A stretch of DNA of 64,000 bases from contig NC_018870.1 of NCBI RefSeq assembly GCF_000305935.1, positions 2,031,001 to 2,095,000 on the forward strand, read 5' to 3'. The notes under the pieces are model-generated. The model saw nothing but the letters and a program-made list of their open reading frames with translations. It was not told the origin of the DNA and did not search any database. The translations under genes were made by a program, and so were the position numbers. How positions within the stretch are numbered: the stretch's first letter is position 1; each line of letters starts with the position of its first letter. This stretch comes from Thermacetogenium phaeum DSM 12270 (GTDB lineage Bacteria; Bacillota; DSM-12270; Thermacetogeniales; Thermacetogeniaceae). Positions 55,334 through 63,420 of the stretch are shown piece after piece.

Positions 55334-55458
55334 TAAAAAAACCAGTACTAACGTACTGGTTCGCATCCCAATAATTTCGCGTCCTTTTTGCCTTTCCCGA
55401 GGCGTCATGCAAGTATTATTTTTTCTTTCATGTTGTCACAAACCACGGCTGTTGTCAA
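55334..55458 (-). promoter_or_regulatory. Promoter and attenuator-like leader of the pab operon
   Basis: The minus strand has TTGACA (55458-55453), 17 bases, then CAACAT (55435-55430), putting the start near 55423. The ~120-base leader contains a perfect 8-bp hairpin accagtac/gtactggt (55341-55360) followed by a T-run, only 34 bases before the pabA start. A terminator placed between promoter and gene implies attenuation. The leader also contains an ATG frame (from 55412) that encodes NYWDANQY just before the hairpin. I recognise no T-box or known riboswitch. Confidence 0.6.
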
Positions 55459-55532
55459 GGTGCCATAACCGAGCCCTTCAACGAAACAGCGCCTTGTATA
55501 TTAATCTATCTAAAAATACATCAAGTTCACCC

Positions 55533-55775
55533 GCCGGTCTACCGCCCGACTCCCGATTCCAGGCCGGACAGGACGACGGCTCGCTTCGGGACAGCTCTGG
55601 GATGCTGCGTAACAAGTTGCGAACGGCTTCTGCCAATCGCAGCGTTTGGCCTCGCTACAAATCCATTCCATGGAAACTAATAAGGTATCTGTACTCGCAT
55701 CCCGACCTGTCATCCTCGCTTCGCCTGTCCTGTTACCCGGCCTTCCACAGGTCGCTCGCCGGTAGACCTGTCAGG
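55533..55775 (+). mobile_element. MITE-like element, copy B
   Basis: A 243-bp element very similar to copy A (38799-39049), with ends gccggtctaccgcccgac and ctcgccggtagacctgtc, which are near inverted repeats. The interior shares two long blocks, including the Gc-rich aggccggacaggacgacg and gcctgtcctgttacccgg. It lies between the pab promoter and the Rrf2 gene and codes for nothing that is conserved. Confidence 0.7.
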
Positions 55776-55807
55776 ATGGGAAGCAACCACCCCCCTTAAA
55801 CACTAAA

Positions 55808-56257
55808 CTAAATGTAATACATATAGCTACTCTGACCGGTATGCTTTCTGGACTCCTGCACCAGGTCTTCGAGGGTGAAGGAATCAAGCACCTCGGCGAT
55901 GCTGTCCCTCACCTTTGCCCAGACCAGGCGCGTCACACACCCTTCGGCCCGTTCGCACTCCTCAGGGTAATCCTCGCTGACGCAGGCAACCGGCGCAATC
56001 GGACCCTCCAGAGCCCTGATAACCTCTCCGACAGTGATGTCTTTCGGCTCCTTCGCCAGTACGTAGCCACCCTGAGCACCGCGGACGCTTTTGACCAGGC
56101 CGGCCCTTTTCAAAGGCATCATCAGCTGTTCCAGGTAACCCTCCGAAATGCCCTGGCGTTCCGCTATGCTGTTCAAGGTTATGGGGCCCTCGCTTTTATG
56201 GAGAGCCATGTCCAGAACCGCTCTTAACCCATATCGTCCTTTTGTTGATAATTTCAA
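55808..56257 (-). CDS. Rrf2-family (IscR-like) transcription regulator, 149 aa
   Basis: The winged helix LSTKGRYGLRAVLDMALHKSEGPITLNSIAERQGISEGYLEQLMMPLKRAGLVKSVRGAQGGYVLAK is textbook Rrf2. Three cysteines in CVSEDYPEECERAEGC near residue 100 could bind an Fe-S cluster. I chose TTG 56257, seven bases after AGAGGTG, giving the usual MKLSTKGRYG start. It would sense Fe-S status and repress the isc-type operon, but the cysteine desulfurase beside it is wrecked. Confidence 0.9.
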   Translation of the reverse strand: MKLSTKGRYGLRAVLDMALHKSEGPITLNSIAERQGISEGYLEQLMMPLKRAGLVKSVRGAQGGYVLAKEPKDITVGEVIRALEGPIAPVACVSEDYPEECERAEGCVTRLVWAKVRDSIAEVLDSFTLEDLVQESRKHTGQSSYMYYI

Positions 56258-56303
56258 CTTCATCACCTCTAATGTTGAAGCAGTCCGATGCCGCACCTTC
56301 CGG

Positions 56304-56469
56304 TCAACATCGGGTCACCACCCGTTCCGGATGGGTATAGGCCTCCTGCCCATAGGAATGGATGCTGGACGGGTTTCCGAAGGTATCCTTCATGAACCGG
56401 CACATGAGGGAATAAACCTCCGGATGCAGCGGGGTCGTCGCCGTCGTGGTCCAGATACACCTTGCGCAT
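56304..56469 (-). pseudogene. Cysteine desulfurase (IscS/NifS) N-terminal remnant
   Basis: From ATG 56469 the reading is MRKVYLDH, then a one-base insertion (CACGACGGCG instead of CACGCGGCG) shifts the frame. The continuation in the next frame, ATTPLHPEVYSLMCRFMKDTFGNPSSIHSYGQEA, is the conserved start of IscS. After ~45 residues homology ends, so the PLP lysine and active cysteine regions are gone. It shares the promoter at 56580-56608 with the Rrf2 gene, which now follows the broken stub although Rrf2 genes usually precede iscS. Confidence 0.8.
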
Positions 56470-56551
56470 CTCATGTCATCTCCTGCCATCAAGTTAAGAA
56501 TATCCCCAAATTGATCACAATAATCCTCAGTAAGACAACTACACTACTATT

Positions 56552-56608
56552 TCCTATTAATTTAATAGGATTTGATCATAAGATAAAAAATCTGCTGTCA
56601 GATGTCAA
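56552..56608 (-). promoter_or_regulatory. Promoter with palindromic operator upstream of the iscS remnant and Rrf2 gene
   Basis: The minus strand has TTGACA (56608-56603), 17 bases, then TATCTT (56585-56580). Just beyond the likely start point is a perfect 9-bp palindrome, tcctattaa/ttaatagga with one central base (56552-56570). It is a good candidate for the Rrf2 binding site. Confidence 0.6.
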
Positions 56609-56730
56609 GCGATTTTGATACCGGCCAAATGTTTTTTTCGAAAATAAGAGCCCCCGCTCCATCTACTTGAAAGATCATCGCCATTGTCGTGGTGCCGGCA
56701 TAAATTCACAAACGATAAGGAGGGATTTCA

Positions 56731-56901
56731 TTGTCCAATCAGGAGCAAAGATTGCCGGGAGGACTCAGAAAAGAGCTTTTCGCCGCCCTTCAAGAGATGC
56801 AGTTCTGGCTCCGGATTATGCAGGAACACGCGGGGCTGATCAGAAACGGCCTTGATCCAACAGAAGAAAGCTTGCTGCTATTCTCAATTCCTAACCCTTG
56901 A
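56731..56901 (+). CDS. Short DUF2935-like ORF, probably a truncated gene, 56 aa
   Basis: A TTG start with AAGGAGGG nine bases upstream opens LFAALQEMQFWLRIMQEHAGLIRNGLDPTEESLL, which looks like the first helix of DUF2935 proteins (metal-binding helical bundles, normally ~250 aa). It stops after 56 codons inside the 3' end of the convergent transporter gene, overlapping it by 11 bases. Either the rest was lost or it is a natural mini-form. The preceding 56609-56730 shows no gene. Confidence 0.5.
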   Translation: MSNQEQRLPGGLRKELFAALQEMQFWLRIMQEHAGLIRNGLDPTEESLLLFSIPNP

Positions 56902-57979
56902 AGAGGTCGCCTGTACAGACCCGGAAAAACGTTTTACCGAAGACGGTTAGCCAACAGAAGGCCAGCAGGCAATAGCAAAGAAACCCGTAGAATCTGAGCG
57001 GTGAGCATTGTAAACCTGTGGCAATTGAGTAGGTTGCCCCGGCGTAGGCGCCGAGCGGAAAGGTAAACGCCCACCAGGAAAGGGCGAAGGGCAGGTTCTT
57101 GCGCAGGATATTGGTGATGGTAACAATGCCTGCCACAATGAGCCACCAGAAGCCAAAGCTCCAGTAGATCAGACCGAAGATTTTTATTACCGGCAGGGCA
57201 AGGCTTCCCAGCCAGGGGGCGCTGACCGTTCCCAGATTCAGCAGGGCAAGAGTACCCGAACCGATGGGCCCCAGGTAGATCCAGGTGGTGGGGATCAAGG
57301 CTCCCGGAAGAGGTGGAGCAACAATAAATCTATAGAAACAGATCACCGCCAGGAATATGAAGAGAAAGAAGCCGGTCCCCCAGGAGGCGTAATTTATCAG
57401 CAGCAGCAACTTCTGAAAGGATTGCGGCCAGTAGGGAATGAGTTTGGCGCCGGCAATGGGTGCCACGATCAGGCTCACCGGGGGCATGAACCAGGCCGGA
57501 TTCAGGTCGGCAACCGTTGCCCGGTTGAACAAATTGATAACCGGTGTGATAATGGCAAAGGCCAGGGCCAGGATCCCCCCAGATACCCAGCAGACCTTGG
57601 CGATCCTGACCGCCAAATCCACGCCCAGGTATTCGGTACCTATAACCAGGAAATCTGCCGCCAGCACCAGACACCCGATCGGCATCGTGGCGTAGAATTG
57701 CCCTGTAATGGGATGCTGCAGGTCACGCAGGGATTGCTCTGTGAAGCAAAACCAGCGCAGGGTCCAGGGAACAATAAGCGCGCAAAAGAGGAGGATGTTG
57801 ATCACCCATAGCCAGGCTGCCACGTTGCTTAACCAGGGCCAGTAGCAGGAATAATATTTGCTGGTGACCGCGAAGATTCCCGTCCCCATAACAGAGGCAA
57901 ACCAGGCCGGGGCAAAATTTTTTATAACCTTGGTCAAACCCTTCATCCCGGGTTCCTGCAACTGCACCTTTGCTTCCAA
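56891..57979 (-). CDS. TDT/SLAC1-family transporter (TehA-like), 362 aa
   Basis: Ten hydrophobic helices begin with NFAPAWFASVMGTGIFAVTSKYY, the diagnostic first helix of tellurite-resistance/dicarboxylate (TDT) carriers, and continue through MPPVSLIVAPIAGAKLIPYW and SFGFWWLIVAGIVTI. Members move C4-dicarboxylates, sulfite or chloride. The TTG start has AAAGGAGAG upstream. A two-component system encoded ~200 bases upstream may control it. Confidence 0.85.
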   Translation of the reverse strand: MEAKVQLQEPGMKGLTKVIKNFAPAWFASVMGTGIFAVTSKYYSCYWPWLSNVAAWLWVINILLFCALIVPWTLRWFCFTEQSLRDLQHPITGQFYATMPIGCLVLAADFLVIGTEYLGVDLAVRIAKVCWVSGGILALAFAIITPVINLFNRATVADLNPAWFMPPVSLIVAPIAGAKLIPYWPQSFQKLLLLINYASWGTGFFLFIFLAVICFYRFIVAPPLPGALIPTTWIYLGPIGSGTLALLNLGTVSAPWLGSLALPVIKIFGLIYWSFGFWWLIVAGIVTITNILRKNLPFALSWWAFTFPLGAYAGATYSIATGLQCSPLRFYGFLCYCLLAFCWLTVFGKTFFRVCTGDLFKG

Positions 57980-58180
57980 TACAATCTCTCCTTTCCAAAC
58001 CTCCAGGCAAGGCGCCGCCTTCTTTCGCTTTCATTTTAGAAAGATTGCTCCCGGTAATCACTGCACGATCTTTTCGCACTTCTGGATTATTTTTAGGTTG
58101 GCAGGTGAACCCATAAAAATCGAAAAAAAAGACATAAAAAAACCGGATTTATTTCCGGTACGGAATATCAAATGAACATT

Positions 58181-58921
58181 CTACGCTTGATTTCTTTTTC
58201 TATAGCGGGCGGGTGTTAAACCGGTTTTTTTCTTAAACAGGCGTGAAAAATAATTGGCATCTTCGTAGCCCACCTGCCCGGCGACTTCGGAGATAGAAAG
58301 GGAGGGATCGGTTCTGAGCAGTTCTTTGGCCTTATCCAATCTTGTGGCCGTGAGATAATCGGTAAACGTCCGTCCCTGCTCCCGGCGAAATAAATAGGAA
58401 AAATAGGCGGGGCTGAGGTGAACCTGCCGGGCCACTTCCTCCAGTGTCAGCGGCTTCATGTAGTTCTGCAAAATGTAGGCAGCCGCCGACTTAATGAGCT
58501 GCCGTGGTCTGGTCAAACCGACATCAGGCCCGGCTGCAGATGGCCGTACGGCCGATAGTTCTTCGAGGCAAGCACCGATTGCCCGCTTGAGTTCGTCGGG
58601 ATGCACCGGCTTGACAAGGTAGTCTTTGGCGCCGCAGCGAACGGCCGCCCGGGCGTAATCAAAGCGTGCGTACGCCGTCAAAAAGATTATCCTGGTTTGA
58701 GGGTTTACCTGCTTGATCTTTTGGGCGGCGGCAATCCCATCAAGACCGGGCATTTTAACATCGAGCAGGATGATCTCCGGGCGGTACCGTCCGGTTAAAG
58801 CAATCGCCTCCCCACCTGTCGCGGCTTCCAGGACGGCAGCAAAGGAAAAATTAAGGTTTTTAATCATCTGCTTGAGCCCGCGGCGGACAATGGGCTCGTC
58901 ATCTGCCAATAAAATCTTCAT
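58181..58921 (-). CDS. AraC-type response regulator (YesN-like), 246 aa
   Basis: The receiver domain has DDEP at the start, the phosphoacceptor D in ILLDVKMPGLDG and KPVHPDEL. The C-terminal AraC double helix-turn-helix reads LTLEEVARQVHLSPAYFSYLFRREQG and SISEVAGQVGYEDANYFSRLFKKKTGLTPARYR. The ATG 58921 lies inside the end of the kinase gene, a 23-base overlap. Its kinase partner is interrupted by an IS, so its input may be lost. Confidence 0.92.
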   Translation of the reverse strand: MKILLADDEPIVRRGLKQMIKNLNFSFAAVLEAATGGEAIALTGRYRPEIILLDVKMPGLDGIAAAQKIKQVNPQTRIIFLTAYARFDYARAAVRCGAKDYLVKPVHPDELKRAIGACLEELSAVRPSAAGPDVGLTRPRQLIKSAAAYILQNYMKPLTLEEVARQVHLSPAYFSYLFRREQGRTFTDYLTATRLDKAKELLRTDPSLSISEVAGQVGYEDANYFSRLFKKKTGLTPARYRKRNQA

Positions 58922-59235
58922 TTTTCCTTCCATCTCCGGTTGTGAAAGGGATCCGGAGCGTCACCTCCGTACCCCTGTTCTTTTCGCTTTTGATGCGGAT
59001 CCCGTAGCCTTCGCCGAAAAGGGCGAGGCAGCGTTTCTGAACATTCGCCATCCCGATTTCACCTGATTCCTCGAATATCTCTTTCCGGTTAAGCCTCCCG
59101 GTGATTTTTGCGAGCTCTTCCGGCGTCATTCCGACACCGTTATCCCTCACGTGAAATATCAGATCCCGGCCCTGCACTTCCGCCTGTAACTCCAGGCGGC
59201 CGATCCCTTCATAAGGCTCCAATCCGTGGATGAGT

Positions 59236-61129
59236 CCCACATTTCGCACCCTGAAATGAAAACGACCTTTAATTTTATGATGGCTAAAAATGGCAACTAA
59301 TAAAAGCTAGTTGGCATAAGGAGACCTCCCATAATTCGTACCGCAGTAAATCTCTTCACTGAAACCGGCAAGATGCAAAAGCCGGCGGATATCTTCGGTC
59401 CACTGGTTCTCCGGAACCTGATGGATAAAACCGGAATCGGTTTCAATAGTGGCTATGGTAAGGGGTTTCAGCATCTCCAGCAGCATTGTCCCCGTTGGGC
59501 TGAAAGACTTGCGCTTCCCGGGGATCGCCAAAGGCTTACTTTCTTTGGCGAGATTACGCCGCACCCGGCGCTGCAGCAGGGCATAAATCAGTAAGGCCAT
59601 CAGGAAGACATAGCCTATAGCCACCACCCGTTCCGGGTTCTTGACGTAAATCCCATCCACATAAACCGGATTCTTCAGGAAGCGGAAAGACAGTTCTACT
59701 GCAGTCTGGTTTTTGTATTCCCGCAGCACATCAGCGGGAGAAAGCTCTTTATCATCAAGAATGTTCGTAATCAACACGAAAGTAGCGGCTTTTGCCTTGA
59801 GCTCCTTGACAAACTCCTCATTGACAGAGACCAGAGAGGGAACCACGCGATAATAGGTCTGATAGTTCACCGGCTCACCCTTGCGAGGCCGCCCCACCCG
59901 GCGCTTGATCACCTGCTCCTCTTTGATTTCGGTCTTCAATTCAAAGAGCGGTGAAGCGTGCTTTGCCAAAAAGATCTCCAGTTCTTTTTTGGCATCGGCC
60001 TCGCAGAAGAATTTCCTTTTAGCAAGCTCATCACAGGCAGAAAGCAGCTCCGACTTCCTGGTTTCGATCATCTTCTTGATGCTTTTCTCTTTCTTCTTGT
60101 CCAGGGATGAGGAGTGCACTACGATGAACCGGTAGGTGTGGCCGTTGAGTTCCCTGACCGCCTGCTGGATCCTGTAAACTGCGGCATCCTTTTTCTGTAC
60201 GAGACTGCCCAGGTGCTGCCACCGGTTCTCCGACCATGCCCAGTCTTTCAGTTCGGCGGAGATGCTGAAAGTTTCCGGCAGCCGTGAAATGAAGGGAATC
60301 TTCTTTTCAAACAGGAGATCAAGGTTGTCATTGGTGACCAGGGCTGAATCAGCAACGTAGATTCTTTTGCCGCTATCGCAAGGCAGCATGGCTTGCAGCC
60401 GGTCAAGGACCTCTTTATTCCATTTCTTATCGCTCATGTTGCCGTCACGCATTTCCCCAAAGATGGGGATCCCTTCGCCGGTAGTGATGAGGCCGTAAAG
60501 AAACTGCTTCAGGTCAGGGCGGCGGTCTTTGCTGTAGCCGTAGGTGATGTCGAGTAAATGGTTATCTTCATCTTCCCAGTCGTACTCTCCGGCAACTGAG
60601 ATGGAAGTGGTATCGGCATGAACAACTCTGGTTTCAATCCGGTGCACTTTAATGGCCGATAAGGCCAGAGCCAGGTAAACCCTGTTGGGATGGGCTTTGG
60701 CCAGTTTGGTAAGGGCTCTGCCCAGGGCATCATCATTGAACGCATCAGCGGTTATCCCCTCACCGAAGAGCACGCTGAGGTTCATTTCACGATAGAACTC
60801 TTCCACCCGGTAGAGAGGTTTTCTGGCCGTCAGGACGTTGATGACGAGCGCCTCAATCAGTGTACCGGGAGACAGGCGGCACTGCTTTGGATCCCACGTA
60901 ACCATCTCATCGATGATGTCTCTGAGTTTAATCTCCCGGCAAAAGGCTGCAACCAACGGGGCAGCACCGGCATTCAGGATCTTGAATTTGGGTATGAGGC
61001 TTCTCATTCGAAATTCCCCCGATTATTGTCATTAGGGGAAAATTCGCGGAATTTTCTGGAATTCCTCCTTGCTCTGAAAATTTTTTTAAAAATTTTTTCT
61101 TAATGAAATGGCAGGGTGCGGAAGATGGG
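59236..61129 (-). mobile_element. IS1634-like insertion sequence, 1894 bp, with 6-bp target duplication
   Basis: The left end cccacatttcgcaccctg (59236-59253) and the right end, read inwards as cccatcttccgcaccctg (61129-61112), match at 15 of 18 positions. The target duplication atgagt flanks it at 59230-59235 and 61130-61135. The element carries a single transposase gene. Confidence 0.92.
59307..61007 (-). CDS. IS1634-family DDE transposase, 566 aa
   Basis: The N-terminal DUF4277-like region (IPKFKILNAGAAPLVAAFCREIKLRDIIDEMV) precedes a DDE domain with RVVHADTTSISVAG, RIYVADSALVTNDNLDLL and the acidic residue in YKNQTAVELSFRFLKNPV. The ATG 61007 has CGGGGG upstream. It appears intact, so the element may be active. 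Confidence 0.9.
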   Translation of the reverse strand: MRSLIPKFKILNAGAAPLVAAFCREIKLRDIIDEMVTWDPKQCRLSPGTLIEALVINVLTARKPLYRVEEFYREMNLSVLFGEGITADAFNDDALGRALTKLAKAHPNRVYLALALSAIKVHRIETRVVHADTTSISVAGEYDWEDEDNHLLDITYGYSKDRRPDLKQFLYGLITTGEGIPIFGEMRDGNMSDKKWNKEVLDRLQAMLPCDSGKRIYVADSALVTNDNLDLLFEKKIPFISRLPETFSISAELKDWAWSENRWQHLGSLVQKKDAAVYRIQQAVRELNGHTYRFIVVHSSSLDKKKEKSIKKMIETRKSELLSACDELAKRKFFCEADAKKELEIFLAKHASPLFELKTEIKEEQVIKRRVGRPRKGEPVNYQTYYRVVPSLVSVNEEFVKELKAKAATFVLITNILDDKELSPADVLREYKNQTAVELSFRFLKNPVYVDGIYVKNPERVVAIGYVFLMALLIYALLQRRVRRNLAKESKPLAIPGKRKSFSPTGTMLLEMLKPLTIATIETDSGFIHQVPENQWTEDIRRLLHLAGFSEEIYCGTNYGRSPYAN

Positions 61130-62289
61130 ATGAGTGCATTTTCCACCAGGGGCTGCAGCGACAGTGCCGGTACCCGGGCATCCAGGAGGGCATCGGGGAT
61201 ATCGATCACCACCTGAAGCCTGTCTTCAAAACGTGTTTTTTGGATGAAGAGGAGGCTGTTTACTGCTTCCATCTCATCCCTGAGAGAGGTCAGCAGGTCT
61301 TTGACGTCGAGCCTGGAGCGGAGCAGGTTGCTCAGGGCATTGATGATATCCGGCGTTCTCCTGGCACCCTCCAAATAAGAGAACATCTGGATCGTATTAA
61401 GGGCATTGAACAGAAAATGGGGATTGATCTGCGAACTGAGGGCACGCAATTCCGATTCCAGCAGGGCATTTTCTATTTCAGCCTGTCTGACCTTTGACTG
61501 GGCAGATCCCAACCGGATGAAACAGTTGCTGATGGCATAAAGGGTCTCCCCAAGCAGCAGGATCTCTTCGCGCTTTTTAACCGGCACTTCTTCGTAATAT
61601 CTCGACAAACGTTCCCGGTTCAAACCCAGGTCCGCAACCTTCTGCAGGACCTCGCCGGTATCGACGGTGCCGTCATCTATTCTTATCTCCCCTGTGGCCA
61701 GCACTCCAATAGGGCCCCGTTCTCCTTGTAAAGGAACGGCAAGGACGTACAAACCGGCATGACAGGGAAAAAGGTGGTACCTGTGCGGATCGAGGTAAAC
61801 ACATCGCCTGGCAGTCTCCCGGCACCTCTGATAGCCTACCGGATGATTGCGTATGAGGCGGCAGAAATTGCACTGTTGTTTGTTAATCGGGGTGATGACA
61901 TATGTCCCGGAACAGCTTACATACTTGATCCAGAGGCGATAAAAATTGCTTAAATTCTCAAGCACCGGCTGGATGATATCTTGATTTTGTTGAAATGGGG
62001 TGTTGGCATAAGCTTTCACAAACCCACCCCTTTGTCTTCAACATGCTATTTCCGACCGATATTCTGCATTCCTGCTTTCTTTTATATTACCTGTTTTGCC
62101 AATATTTTTCTATCACATCTTAATAAAAGCATGATAAGGCTTCAAGCTTTTTCAGATAAGAAATACCCGGCTCCCAGTTTCCCGTGGTACCACCCATTGC
62201 CAATGGCACTATCTTCTTTTTTCTTGGGCCCCTGTTCACGGCGAAGAGATCGGCTGATCATATCGGAGGGGCAGGTGTCCGTGAAGTCA

Positions 62290-62580
62290 TTTTCTCGTAG
62301 CAATTTCCGTCTCCCTGATCAGCGGGTACTGGTAGGGGCTGTATTTTTCCTCCGGGATGATCTGGCTGAAGTAGCGGCATCCCCAATCCCATGCCCGTCA
62401 GAAAGAGAACAATTTCGACTGGCTCCGGAGCGGTCAATTTCAAAATCCAACCGAAGAGGAGGGCTATTCCCGATCGACAATATCGTGCCGCGTGCCTTCC
62501 CTGACAACTGCTTCGGGATCAAACTTCCCATCCACTGCCAGCCTGAAAGATCCAAAATCGAGTTCCTGCCCTGGTAACTC
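62290..62580 (-). pseudogene. Possible decayed gene of unknown family
   Basis: Protein-like stretches occur in successive minus-strand frames: ELDFGSFRLAVDGKFDPEAVVREGTRHDIVDRE, then LKLTAPEPVEIVLFLTGMGLG, then IIPEEKYSPYQYPLIRETEIATRK. They suggest an old coding region broken by frameshifts. I cannot name the family. The rest of 62020-62832 shows no gene. Confidence 0.3.
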
Positions 62581-62832
62581 CAGGGATGGCTGCCACATCT
62601 CTTTCAAACCTGGCAGCGCAGTCCATTCAGGTAAGGCTACCGAAACACTTTATTTCATCGACTGAAGAAGATCCAATCAGCGACTGGACTAGATCCCACA
62701 AAATTTACAGATGCCTTCAAATTAAAACTGGCACTCCTGCTTTATCTGGACGAAAAAGAGAATATCCCCAGAAATGAACTAACCCCTCCCTAATGAATTA
62801 AAAAAATGAAGGGGCAATACAACAAAACCCTC

Positions 62833-63105
62833 TCAACGAATAAATCTGAGCAACACCTGGTTCAGTTCCTCAACCGCTCTCTCCTCTTCCCCTGATCGTA
62901 TGGCGTTAATCACACATCCCTTGATGTGGCGGTCAAGGATCAGCATGCCAACCCGGTTCAGGCCCTGCCTTGCCGCTGCCAGTTGAGTCAAAACATCGAT
63001 ACAGTAACGGCCCTCCTCGATCATGCGCTGGATGCCTCTGACCTGCCCTTCTATCTTCCGCAGCCGCCGGAGCAGATCATCTTTCTCCACCTCGTAAGAA
63101 TTCAA
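62833..63105 (-). CDS. csoR: CsoR-family metal-sensing repressor, 90 aa
   Basis: This all-helical DUF156 protein has LRRLRKIEGQVRGIQRMIEEGRYCIDVLTQLAAAR and ILDRHIKGCV. The Cys-His-Cys triad (C~35, H~60, C~64) that binds Cu(I) is complete. It would release DNA on copper binding and derepress the copper ATPase genes upstream on the same strand. The length is usual. Confidence 0.93.
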   Translation of the reverse strand: MNSYEVEKDDLLRRLRKIEGQVRGIQRMIEEGRYCIDVLTQLAAARQGLNRVGMLILDRHIKGCVINAIRSGEEERAVEELNQVLLRFIR

Positions 63106-63165
63106 CTATCCTCCCCCCTTACAAAAAGGATCCTACTGGTGTCACTGAAAAACAGAGATGATCTG

Positions 63166-63384
63166 TCAACCCACTACTTTCTTTTTAACGTAAGGAATGA
63201 CGATCGGCATCGTTATAATCATAGTCAGGATAAAAACCCACACCGTCCCTCCTATCCGGGCCACCATCGTATAGCTCCTCCCGGTAAGAAACGTACCTGC
63301 CAGGAAAAGTGCAGCCAGGGCCAGTGAAATCCCGGTGTAGATTACCGCCGCCAGCCGCGCCGCTTTTGCCTCCAGATCCGGCAC
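63166..63384 (-). CDS. Small two-helix membrane protein, 72 aa
   Basis: Two hydrophobic helices, AAVIYTGISLALAALFLAGTFL and GGTVWVFILTMIITMPIVIPYV, end in a KKK tail, with the loop GRSYTMVARIG. I do not recognise a family. It is placed between a copper ATPase and csoR on the same strand, so a minor role in metal handling is possible. I chose GTG 63384, six bases after GAGGTG, over GTG 63393. Confidence 0.6.
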   Translation of the reverse strand: MPDLEAKAARLAAVIYTGISLALAALFLAGTFLTGRSYTMVARIGGTVWVFILTMIITMPIVIPYVKKKVVG

Positions 63385-63420
63385 CGCAATCACCTCGCTT
63401 TGAACCTCTTGTTCGATAAG

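Larger units (their letters stand above)
58899..62019 (-). pseudogene. PocR-domain sensor histidine kinase, interrupted by an IS1634-like element
   Basis: The 5' part (62019 to 61130) encodes a PocR sensor (CNFCRLIRNHPVGYQRCRETARRC, FPCHAGLYVLAVPL) and a His_kinase dimerisation motif (LRALSSQINPHFLFNALNTIQMFSYLEG). The 3' part (59235 to 58899) encodes the end of the ATPase domain (RDNGVGMTPEELAKI, RGTEVTLRIPF). Removing the IS and one copy of its 6-bp target duplication rejoins them exactly as LVENALIHGLEPYEG. The GTG start at 62019 has AAAGGGGTG upstream. The kinase and the regulator at 58181 were a LytS/YesM-YesN-like pair. Confidence 0.93.
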
